A model generated the notes under the pieces. That model was given only the letters and a program-made list of their open reading frames with translations, was not told where the DNA came from and did no database searches. Below are positions 33,176-43,695 of a stretch of DNA of 64,000 nucleotides, piece by piece. The position numbers and the translations under genes are program-made. Position 1 is the first letter of the stretch. Each line of letters starts with the position of its first letter. Origin of the DNA: Chaenocephalus aceratus (Eukaryota; Chordata; Actinopteri; Perciformes; Channichthyidae); the NCBI GenBank assembly GCA_023974075.1, contig CM043792.1:10645456-10709455 (forward strand), in the 5' to 3' direction.

Positions 33176-34768
33176 AGCACCTGTTCACAGCGACCGTAGT
33201 TAACTCTTTAAGTGAGGTTTACCAGTGCGTTGCCAAGGGATTCAAGGTTGATTTTTCTTCTACATTCTGCAACAGAAGGTTGAACAAAAAATGCTATTTT
33301 AGCTTAATCCATTATCAGTAGTGCAATTCCTGAAGTGCATATTTGAAATGTGCAACAGGAGGAATGTGATGGGTAGTGGAGCAGGGTGGAACGCAGAAGA
33401 CACGTATAGCAGACTTTACCTTTATTTGTGGCTTTTATTCAGAGAAGGCAAGGCAAAACAGGACAGAAATTCAAGAAGACTCCCGAGCATCTGACAAAGA
33501 CTTGCGGTGTAGAGGAAGTCAGGTGGTTTCAGGGCTGACGGGGAACAGGTGCAACTAATAAAGCTAGGACAGACAATCAAAAAGGCGTGAAAACTCACAA
33601 AAACAGGAAGTAAAAACTGAAATGACCCAGGGGGAGAACACTTTTTCAAAATAAAACTGGAAAGAGATAAACCAAAAAATAGAATCGAAAAACTATTGAA
33701 TTCTCTCAGTAGATATTATGGGAGGCATCTTTAACAATATTATTATTTTATAGAAACATAGCCCATCAACTTTGACGTTTATGCACCAGGAAAGTTGGTA
33801 ATGAGAAAGGATTTCATAATTATGTACAGATTGTAAAGCTCTTTGATTCAAATTAGTCGTAGTAATATAAATGCAATGTATGCTCATTTGCATTTTATGA
33901 CAAGCAACAGTGTTGATACTATTTTTTTTCCTTGTTCTTCTTTCCAAAACACAAAGCCGCTCAACCTTCATTAACAAGACTTTTTTTCAATGACAGTATT
34001 AGCATACATGGTGTGTGTAGAGTTTCTGCATTTATTATAATTTCTCCCTCCTCAGAATGCTTGTTATTTTTGTACTTGCAGTGATTTGTTTGACATCCTA
34101 TTCAGCTGCACAATAAATATTTGTTATGTAAAACTTGATATGCCTTATTAAACAATATGGCCAATTTCAAACATTAGCTACCTCATGCTAACATATGACA
34201 TTTCGGACATGAGGTTCCGTATAGCTGTCATCGTATAGCTGTCATCATTAGTTTGAAGGGAAGAAATACATTAATTAGTGACTTTCTCTTACAGTTAGGG
34301 AGACATATGACAAGAAACCAGCACTTGATGTGATATATTGTGTCTCAGTAGATGATTTGGTGGCGGTGAGCCCGGATTTTATGGAGGAACCTGCTCGGTT
34401 TGACAGAAGCTGTACCTTGGGGTGATCTTGTACTTCTGGCCCGATCGTCTCGGGGGTGGCAGGGCAGAAATATGAATGTCGCCATTGGTGGTTGTGCAGC
34501 ATATCACGTTAATAAACCACCTCAATGCCTCATTCTCCGGCACTCTGGCCTGGCCCGCTGCCCAGAACAAAGAGATTGAAAGTCATTTGAATCAGGGGGT
34601 GTAGAGCAGAACTTACACGAAATGAAAGCTACCGAGTGCACCAGTGGTGAATACCAATCAGCCGGAGAAGGCCATAAGAGTGATTGGTTAAAAGAGATGG
34701 GGACGCTGAGGCAGCTTACTTAGCTTTAAAAAAAGAAAAAACACATTCTCCAAATCTGTCCTCCAATT
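33176..34768. other. No gene; one possible repeat
   Basis: Mostly AT-rich sequence. The part 33360-33650 (gaacaggtgcaactaataaa, aaacaggaagtaaaaactga and similar) has the composition of a fish retroelement UTR and resembles 41050-41235, but I cannot assign it. Nothing else is recognisable. Confidence 0.4.
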
Positions 34769-37553
34769 CAACACACTCTCACTCCCTAAGCGTCCAATAG
34801 CGACGTTTGGTCAGTGTCTGTGGCGTCCAATTGTGACGCTCCTAGGCTCCTTCAGCGTCATAAAGGGACGCAAATAGCTTTCAACTGATTGCAATGTATT
34901 CCCATCTGCGTCGGGATTTGACGCTCATGGAAGCACGGCATTCGTTTATGTCGGCTGCCCTTAAAGGTAATGTGAGCGTCCATTCCCAGGAGTAAAGGAT
35001 GGCAGAAGACACTACACTACCCAGAATCCCCAGCTATCGTTTGGACTACACCATGTGCTCTGTTTGACAAACCCCGTAGTCCTCAAGCTCTGTGATTGGA
35101 GAGTGTGCTCCGAGGGTTAAGCCGATTCTCGAACAGCACTTGAAATGGGATGGAACCACGGCAGACTGTCCACAACTGGATTTGAACGGGTCCACCGCGT
35201 CCCCCCTCCCCCACCCCGTCCCCAGAACTACACATGCTGGCTATTCTGTTTCGCAATCATGTTCTCTATGGCACGTCTCTACTGGGAGTTGTAGTTTTAA
35301 AAGACGTTTTCGTATTTCCCATAATAAGAAGTTGCCAGTATTAAACTGTGTACATCCCTGGAGGTTTAGGGGACAGGAAACACTCACATTTAAAACATAT
35401 AATTAATAAATTGGTGAAAATTGCTTGTGCCCATTATGGGCAGTATTAATATATATACCCACATGCCAGCTAAGGTCAGAAGAGCTTTATTTAACAGCTG
35501 GTCTTATGTGTGTGACCCCTGTGATAACATTACATTACATTAATTGATAAGCCTGAAACATGCACTTGTCAAGGTTCAGAGGCACATTTTGCAAATATGG
35601 CAGTAGCCATCGATCAGCTTAAGATAAGATATACTTTATTGATCCCAAGTTGGAACATTTGCGTTACATCAGCATGTGTAACAGTTAAATATGCAGTTGT
35701 GTTTATTTGAAAATCATTTAGTATAATCACACAAATTCTGTGTTTTATATTCAACAATTCTGTGTTCTTTATTTATTGATTGTTCAATACCTGACAAGGC
35801 CGGAGATGAAATATCTACATACATCTTATAAGAGTATAATACATTATGTATAATATCAGTTAAAATAAGTGCTTCAACATAGTTAACATTGCTGGAGGTA
35901 TGCACAAATATTGATAGATGTCTTGTAATGCACTATTGAGGAACCTGTAACCCAAGTTTTTCATTCAGTGCAGAACTACACCACAGTTGTGTAGGCCTAT
36001 ATGATATGTCAATAAACCTTAGAAAATCATGAAATCTTGAAAGGGATGTGCAAAATAGTCATTACATACAGTCTTTAATTAACTATTAGTAGAGAATAAC
36101 GAGTAATGAATATACTTTATAGGGATCGTATTAATATCTAATAATAAAAATAATTAAATTCAATAACATGCTTTAACCACCAGGTGTCCCTTTATATCAG
36201 CTGTGCACCTTTATGGTGTAAATACAGCCTATCTACCAATTGGATCAAATATAAAAGTGAGCCGAATTAGTGTTGATACTGCAAGGAGACGTATTGTGTG
36301 AAAAGAAATGTAAGATGTTGTTTAATGGCTGATATATTTATGATCCACGTCACGTTTTCAGTTCCTCATGTTTGTCTTCTCATCAGGGCTCTATAAATAC
36401 AGAACTATGGCAGATATGTAATATGTAATGCAGCCGAACCGTATATTACAATGCCGTTATGTGATGACTTTCAAAGAGAAAAGCAAGTACACTCGGAATA
36501 AAGTATTATTATTATTTTTTTTAAATGTTTTCGGTCTGTTTCCGGTATTTGTTAATGACGATGTGCTGTGAGATGTGAGACTGGAATTGCACTGGGGGAA
36601 AATAACGTAGGCTTTCGTTAGATGCGGATTTTGTTAAACTAATATGTTTAGGCTGTGGACCAACACTATACATTGACGGGGAAGGCGGTAGCAATAAAGA
36701 TAACACCATTAAACAGTTACACAACATAACAGAAATAATATCGATAGCAGCGTCCCTAGCAACCACCTTGGTAACAATGAAAACGTCGCGATTTCCTGAA
36801 GTAATCTTCATAATAACTAGCAAACTAAAGATCATGTACATCCACTGCACACATAATCTGAAATAACAACTCATATTTCTCGCATCAAATAACACACAAT
36901 AAAACACATTTTAATGGCCAAACTAACTTTAAAATAGGCATTTTCTACCGAGAATACAACGAATTTCGGCCATGTTTTCTTTTTCTGTTGGGAGATATTT
37001 GAAGATCATGTGACATAGACGCCAGCCATCGGAATGAATGGTGAAAAAAACGGGGTTTGTCAAACAGAGCACATGGTGTAGTCCAAACGATAGCTGGGGA
37101 TTCTGTGTAGTGTCGTGTCTTCTGCCATCCTTTACTCAGAAAAAATATTTGTTTCTCCGAATCGAAGGGGAAAAATACAAAAGCATTGCACACAATTTAA
37201 ACCAATCAATGTTGTGTAATTAACAAGGATAATCTGGTGTTTTTTAGTCGATGAGTAGTGCAGATATCACTGTAAAATCAATCGACAGTAAGAGGAATAC
37301 TTACTTCCGGGTGTACAATTCTCCGTTATCCAATGGGAATGGACGCTCACATTGCCTTTAAGGGCAGCCGGCATAAACGAATGCCGTGCTTCCATGAGCG
37401 TCAAATCCCGACGCAGATGGGAATACATTGCAATCAGTTGAAAGCTATTTACGTCCCTTTATGACGCTGAAGGAGCCTAGGAGCGTCACAATTGGACGCC
37501 ACGGACACTGACCAAACGTCGCTATTGGACGCTTAGGGAGTGAGAGTGTGTTG
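34769..37553. mobile_element. Foldback element with long inverted arms (unclassified family, copy C)
   Basis: The ends are caacacactctcactccc and the exact inverse. Inverted arms run about 34769-35100 and 37050-37553; the left arm lacks about 215 bp present in the right. Blocks shared between arms include gcgtccaatagcgacgtttg, gacgctcatggaagcacggc, gtgagcgtccattccca and gctatcgtttggactacacc. Flanks ctccaatt and tccaagtt may be a decayed 8-bp duplication. The interior repeats blocks of copies A and B and contains a LINE tail at 35624-35680. No transposase. Confidence 0.75.
35624..35690 (-). mobile_element. LINE/SINE 3' tail fragment
   Basis: On the minus strand it reads ttccaacttgggatcaataa followed by agtatatcttatct, the common 3' end of a fish non-LTR element. 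Only the tail remains. Confidence 0.55.
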
Positions 37554-38335
37554 TCCAAGTTACTATTTACATAACACGTTTGCGTGTGCATTGATGACAA
37601 GTTTGAAAAGAAAAGAAAAAAGAGTATTTTTTGTCCGTAAAAGACTGGTGATCCAATTAAAACGCATGCATCTGTTTAAAAAAACTGGAAGAAGTCATTC
37701 ATGCTGCATTGCTGTTTGTAACTTTTGCAAACTCCCTTATACTTCCTTGTAATTTATATGAAATTGTTCAATAGACTCCGCTATATTTAAGAAGAAATCT
37801 CATATGCTCATTATTATTGAAAAAGCAGCACTTGGTAAATTACAAGAGCACACAACAAGTGTACTGTAACATTACTCCGTTTCTCCTCATTATTCAAATC
37901 ACAGAGACAGAGATGTGAAAATCTGCCTTTTCCTTTCATGCCCTGCAAACTTGAACTGAAGGATATATAATCTGATATCGCAGTCTTTACCCTCTCTTGA
38001 ATTGTGCCAAAATACTCTTAAACCATTTTTTACAGAACAGTGTATGTTTTTATGTTTTGTCTTTATTTATGTTTTTTTTAGGGCTATGTTATATGACCCA
38101 TTGTCCCTTGTAAATACATTTATTGAATTTGCTCCCCATCTTGAACAGTCCCTGGCAGAAATGATGTTGTACAATAAGGAACCTTTGTGGTTAATTAAAG
38201 AAAATACTTCAAAGACATGTTTTGTATATCTGAGACCTATTATTATTGATGAAAAACAGTATAATAGGAGACCTTTACGTTTCATATCCTGCATTGTTTA
38301 AGAGCACAGCTGTATGTTGAGTATGTCAACTTTGC
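37554..38335. other. No recognisable feature
   Basis: AT-rich sequence; the 99-codon open frame at 38002-38301 shows no motif. Confidence 0.4.
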
Positions 38336-38337
38336 TT

Positions 38338-38425
38338 GGTTCATCTTACTGGGGGGCAGCTACATGGATGTCGGTGCAGTCCACAATCATTGTGCAGTTG
38401 AAGGCAGAATGAATTTATTATTGAC
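38338..38425 (-). pseudogene. DDE transposase fragment (Harbinger/DDE_Tnp_4 type)
   Basis: A minus-strand frame reads IVDCTDIHVAAPSKMN preceded by AFNCTM. This matches the segment around the first catalytic Asp (DCTDI) of HARBI1/THAP-linked DDE transposases as I know the family. Only about 26 codons are recognisable, before an unrelated downstream sequence, so it is a relic. Confidence 0.5.
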
Positions 38426-38510
38426 TCAGAATGAAGCACAACTTCAAGTCATACAATACATTGGCTTTATTTGTAATTTTGTAAAAAAATATGAGCATTG
38501 ATTCAATAGA

Positions 38511-39780
38511 GTCTGGCTGCAGACCGCAGCAAGGAGGCGTTTCCTATAGGGGCGTTTCCTATAGGGGCGTTTCCTATAGGGGCGTTTCCTATAGTGAACG
38601 ACGGGAGCCGGCTCTCGCCCGCGAACGAGCCGTTTTTTGTTTTGTTTTTGCGGAGGGATCTAGATCGGCATGAAGGCACATTATGCAATGTGCAATGTGG
38701 ACATTATCCCGCTTATTACACATGGCCACATTCTCAACAAAGTAACGACATGACTCCCAATAATAATTGAAATGCTTTTACGGATTTAGAAAAAGATTTT
38801 ATTGATTTAAAAAATAGTTTTATGTATTGATTTAAATTGACATGCATCCGCTAAGAAAAGTAGTCCGTTGTTACTGTTTGAACTAACGTAACAACGGCAG
38901 GAACTGCTTCTATAGTGTTTTTGAGGAGCTTTTTGATTACAGATTTGAAAACATTGTTGCTTGCTTTAAAAGTAGCACAATTCATTATGTCAAACCTTGA
39001 AAGATATCCCTGCCCTAATGCCAAAAGTAACTGGCAACTGAATATATGTCGCCATAGCTATGATGTCTATGTCTGGACCGCTGCGTAAAAAGGAGGGTTT
39101 CTGCCCCATTACTTCTCTTCTTATTTCTATAAGAATAAAACACGGAGGACGGAGATCTCTTTTTGTCCCCCTCTTCTCCCCGCTGCAGCCTAGCAGTTGA
39201 TCTCAAAGCACGCTCCCCTCTCCTGCAGGGAGAACAACTATATTTATATACTTTATATAGGTTGATACAGTAGCCCCTTTTTTAAAATACTTTTTATCGG
39301 TGTTGCCATTTGTTTTGTGTAGCGTGGTTCTACAAGCAAGTTAATGCATTAATTGGGTGGTATCAGAGAGTTACACGGGTCTGTAAATGCAATGAAAACA
39401 ATTGGCCACAGCAAATAATTTATATTAAACATGTAATGTTTACTTTTGAATACTTTAGTTTAAAGGATGTCTTGAATAATTTAAGTGATATATGTGTACA
39501 CATATAAATCATTAGTCAAAACAGGGCTACATTTGATTTAATTAAAAGGTATAATATGTGGTAAACTGAAGAGCCCTTTGGGAGCCGAAAGAGCCGGCTC
39601 TTCTTGGTGAGCCAAATGATCCGGCTCAGCAAGAAGAGCCGGAATTCCCATCACTAGAACAATGACTTCTTCTGCGAGGATTTATAAAAGCAGCTGGAAT
39701 CCCTTAAGTTGCTATTGGATAAAAAAAGTTAGGAAACGCCCCTATAGGAAACGCCTCCTTGCTGCGGTCTGCAGCCAGAC
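38511..39780. mobile_element. TIR element with 15-bp tandem repeats and an internal hAT-like MITE
   Basis: The ends are gtctggctgcagaccgcagc...ggaggcgtttcctatagg (38511-38550) and the exact inverse (39741-39780). Just inside the left TIR the 15-bp unit is repeated; the right side has two units. A second set of termini lies inside: gtgaacgacgggagccggct near 38595 and agagccggaattcccatcac near 39645, which resemble the 'tagtgatgggaa...gccggctc' ends of a fish hAT MITE. So two elements are probably nested. Neither codes for protein. Confidence 0.65.
38536..38594. repeat. 15-bp tandem repeat
   Basis: The unit ggcgtttcctatagg occurs four times end to end (the last lacks one base), identical between copies. 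Confidence 0.95.
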
Positions 39781-40370
39781 CCATCTCCATTGATTAGCAA
39801 GCAGGACCTGCAGGAACAGAGAATGGTGATGGATGGAGCTGGGAAGAGAGAAGAATAAAGAAAACAGATCAAATGTATTATCGGATATTAAAAATTAAAT
39901 TTTCAAAAGAAGTTGCCGCTCCTACAGTTTTCAAGTGTGTCAAGATGATTTCACATGACCTATGCAAAATATCACACTCAATACATGTGTGTCTATGTGG
40001 GGTGCAGCTATGGGGGGTGTATTGTGCCTTTGATGTATATAAATAATATACCATAGCCAAATACGTACAGTGGAAATAAGGTTACCAGAGCAGGTCAGTC
40101 CAGTGTGCATGTTCCTCAAGGTCTCAGCAGAGTTACAGGTGAGGTAAAGAAAATAAAAGAGAAAAAGGTCAGTAACAACACTTTAAAGTAACAACACTTT
40201 GAATAATTATCTCTTTGAATAATTTTCTCTCAGTAATCACTCAACTACTGTCTTGCCAACAAACAGATTGACTCACCCTCACTATCATCACAATGAAACA
40301 CGTCCAGAAGAATGTCATGCAAAGCTGCCTGCCTGCCTTCCTTCGACTCTCCCTGAACTGCTTGATCTTT
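39781..40370. other. No recognisable feature
   Basis: AT-rich sequence with a short duplication gtaacaacacttt at 40170-40200. No coding motif. Confidence 0.4.
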
Positions 40371-40373
40371 TTA

Positions 40374-40966
40374 AGGCCCTGTCACACCAAGCAGTCACCA
40401 GAGAACTTGCTGACACCGACTGTTGCATCACCATGTTCTCCTGCGTCTTGGCCATGTGTCACACTGGAACACACCGCAAATAATTCAGCCGAGCACGTAC
40501 GAACTGCGCATGCGTGAGTGGCAATAACTCTCCTTACCAGCAGGCGGCGGTAGTGTGTATTCGTCATTCAAAAGAGGCAACAACCGGAAGACAGAGAAGA
40601 AGAACCGACTGCGTGATATAAACAAACAACAAATAGCGTGTGCGTTCCATTTTCACTCTCGTCCATCGAAAACATGTTTCGTGCGGTATTGGAGTGTTGC
40701 TTGTGGAAGATATTCTCAAGCAACCGTTTTGCTTCTCATGCACCGATTCGCTAACTGAACAGCCAATCAGAGTGATTTCTTTGTCCGACTGCCTGTGGCC
40801 GACGCACGGATTCAACATGTTGAATCGGCCGTGCGTCGGCCATGAAAGGCCAAATAAGGCGTGTCACGGCCGACGGTGCGGGACACACGAAATTGAGTTT
40901 GGGCGACAGGGACTAGCGACAGGGACTAACGAAAACGGCCGATTTCGGCCTGGTATATCAGGGCCT
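40374..40966. mobile_element. Harbinger-like MITE with TTA duplication
   Basis: The ends are aggccctgtcacaccaag and the inverse cttggtatatcagggcct-like right end (shared core aggccctg, then a diverged yac-acca). It is flanked by tta on both sides (40371-40373, 40967-40969). A TWA 3-bp duplication is the PIF/Harbinger hallmark. It is 593 bp and non-coding. Near 40798-40841 is a strong hairpin (gccgacgcacg...attcaacatgttgaat...cgtgcgtcggc). Confidence 0.72.
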
Positions 40967-40978
40967 TTACATTGACCA

Positions 40979-40994
40979 CCCCCCCCCCCCCCCC
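40979..40994. repeat. Poly-C run
   Basis: About 16 consecutive C, just outside the Harbinger-like element. Confidence 0.95.
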
Positions 40995-42335
40995 GTGACG
41001 TACAGAGAGGAGACACATTGCATGCCTGTAAAAACATTGAATAAAGGTATTTTCTGATATGTGCCAAGGCAAGGCAAGAACTAATCACATAAACAAGACA
41101 CAGCTGGAGATTGCAGGCAATAACACCAGGGCAGCAGCGTGATTACACACAGGTGTGGTGTAAAGAATCAGGGTGGGCCAGAAACACAACAGGCAGGAAA
41201 ACACAAAGAAAGGAGGTAAAAACAGACATAACATAAAAAGCTTTTCTTTTTTAAACGGGTGAATAGATTGACTGAAAAAATAACTGTCTAAATGTCACTG
41301 TGTGCTGCGTGGTCATACACTGTATATGGGTAGCAAGATTAAATCTCAATTTGAATCCTCCATTTCAATGGCATGCAGTAAAAATACTGTCTTGTTTGAG
41401 CATATTTTTGTGCAAACATGTGCTTAGTTCTTTACAATTACCTGTAAGGCCAAATAGTGCTGATAAAGTTGTTAGTGTCCCCATAGCAGAGGGAAGTTGA
41501 ATTTTCCACATGAGTCACCTGAAAGAGTGTGTACCCTGATAAAGGCCGAGGTGAGGCTGAGTTAAGTAGAAATAACACGCCTCCTTCCAGTCTGAAATCA
41601 AAGCCGGGAAACACAGTCTGACTTTCAATTAACATTCTGCTGCTCTCTCCATCACTACACATTTGCATCACGGTGCTCACCTCGCCATTGCTGGCATAGC
41701 ACATATACTTGTTTACGAGGAAGGAAGTTGGAAACTGAAATGTGACTTGACTTTGTGGAGGACATCTTGCTGGGGAAGTGACCAACACACCGCATCAGCC
41801 ATCAATCCGAAAAAACAGCCCTCTCCCTAACGAGGCCCGGGGCATGGCAGATGTCTCAGAGGGTTCAGTCAGGGGTTAAAATACAAGAAGGACTCAGCAT
41901 AACAGGGTCACATATGCTGCTGAAAATAAGTGTCAGTGTTGGGTCAGATACCCTGGGTGTAACATTATCTATTTTGCTCTTAGATGAGGAAGACATGCAA
42001 TTAAATGTAGTGACGGCATATTATCTTTCAACCTAAAATGCCCACAAAATAGCAACCAACCAAGACACCTTATATAAGAAGTGCATCCAGTCACTGTGAC
42101 AATACCCATTGGTTTCCAGGCTACAGTTTTAAAGCTTCAAGTTTTACTTAATCTAGCCAAATATTCTTCCCCTAAAGGAAGAGATACACGGCCTACAGCA
42201 TGACTCATTTCCGCTGCTGCTGCTTTTAATTTAAACATTTCACACATTGAACTTTTTGCAGCAGTTTTGACTGCTCAGCACCATTCACACATTCAAAATA
42301 CAATTGAAAGTGCAACTCTGTGCAAAAGTTTAACT
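40995..42335. other. No gene recognised
   Basis: The part 41050-41235 is purine-rich and resembles 33360-33650 in composition. The rest is AT-rich to average and without motifs. Open frames, up to 116 codons, look random. Confidence 0.4.
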
Positions 42336-42339
42336 CAAG

Positions 42340-43695
42340 TGTAAAATCCTTTTGATGTTAAACACGACCAAAACTGAAGTTATTGTACTTGGCCCGAAGA
42401 ATCTACAAAACAAATTATCTAAAGATATACTAACTATGGATGGCATTCATTTGGCCTCCAGTGAGACTGTAAGGAATCTTGGTGTTATATTTGATCAGGA
42501 TTTATCCTTTAACGCCCACATAAAATCAATTTCAAGGACCGCCTACTTCCATCTACGTAACATTGCAAAAATCAGGCATATCTTGCCTCAAAACGATGCA
42601 GAGAAACTAGTCCATGCATTTGTTACTTCAAGGCTGGATTATTGTAACTCCTTATTATCACGGTGTACCAAGAAGTCAGTCAAGTCGCTTCAGCTGATTC
42701 AAAATGCTGCAGCTCGTGTACTAACCAGAGTTAGGAAAAAGGACCACATTACTCCTGTTCTGGCTGCCTTACACTGGCTCCCTATAGAACACAGGATATA
42801 ATTTAAAATTCTTCTTCTCGCCTACAAAGCCCTTAATGGGCAGGCGCCATCTTACCTTAAAGAACTCATTATACCCTACTGTCCTACTAGGGCATTGCGT
42901 TCCAAGAATGCAGGGTTGTTGGTTGTTCCTAGAGTCTCTAAAAGTACAATGGGAGCCAGAGCCTTTTCTTATCAAGCTCCACATTTGTGGAATCAGCTTC
43001 CAGTTTGTGTTCGGGCGGCAGACACCCTATCCGTTTTTAAGAGTGCGCTTAAGACCTTCCTTTTTGATAAAGCTTATAGTTAGGGCTGATTAGATTCAGC
43101 CCCTAGTTTTGCTGATATAGGCTTAGTTTGTCGGGGGACATCTTACTTCTTCCTTCTCTCTGTCTATACCTGTGTACTCTCATGTTCCGATTAACCCAGC
43201 TTCCTCAAATTTCTTTCTTTTTGGTGTCTATATACGCCGGGATCCGGAGTCATGGATGATCCTGCGGTCCTGTGTCCTGGATCGCGAGCCCTGGATCTTG
43301 AGTCGTGGCTGTGGTCCTGGATCATCGGTCCTGGATGGATATCCTTGTGGATTCATCTTCCTATTATACACACATGCATTTCCAAACATTTGGACTACCT
43401 ATGTTGCAAATGTATTATCTTTTCAATTTACACACGGCATCTATTGCACGTCTGTCCGTCCTGGGAGAGGGATCCCTCCTCTGTTGCTCTCCCTGAGGTT
43501 TCTCCCATTTTTCCCTTTAAACTGTGGGTTTTCTCCGGAAGTTTTTCCTTGTACGATGTGAGGGTCTAAGGACAGAGGGTGTCGTATTGTCATACTGATA
43601 TTCTGTACACACTGTGAAGACCACTGAGACAAATGTAACATTTGTGATATTGGGCTATATAAATAAACATTGATTGATTGATTGACTGTATAAAA
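42340..43695 (+). mobile_element. L2-like LINE 3' end: RT C-terminus and long 3' UTR
   Basis: 5'-truncated copy. The coding part runs to 43083 in one frame, followed by a 600-bp 3' UTR also present at 24790-25445. The tail is gctatataaataaacattga with gattgattgattg. It is less decayed than the copy at 32.4 kb. Confidence 0.85.
42349..43083 (+). pseudogene. L2-like LINE protein, C-terminal part, one nonsense codon
   Basis: The frame gives MLNTTKTEVIVLGPKNLQNK, TVRNLGVIFDQDLSFNAHIK, YFHLRNIAKIRHILP, SRLDYCNSLLS and HITPVLAALHWLPIEHRI, then TAA at 42799-42801. It continues in the same frame with FKILLLAYKALNGQAPSYL, PHLWNQLPVCVRAA and FKSALKTFLF to a stop at 43081-43083. These are the conserved C-terminal blocks of L2/CR1-group LINEs, downstream of the RT catalytic site. 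The RT core and endonuclease are absent. Confidence 0.88.

Noticed and set aside
38002..38301. 99-codon plus-strand open frame
   Set aside because: AT-rich, hydrophobic start by composition only, no homology I recognise.
43172..43569. Overlapping frames of 129 and 105 codons
   Set aside because: They lie in the LINE 3' UTR, which is also present at 24.8-25.4 kb with different open frames, so they are not coding.
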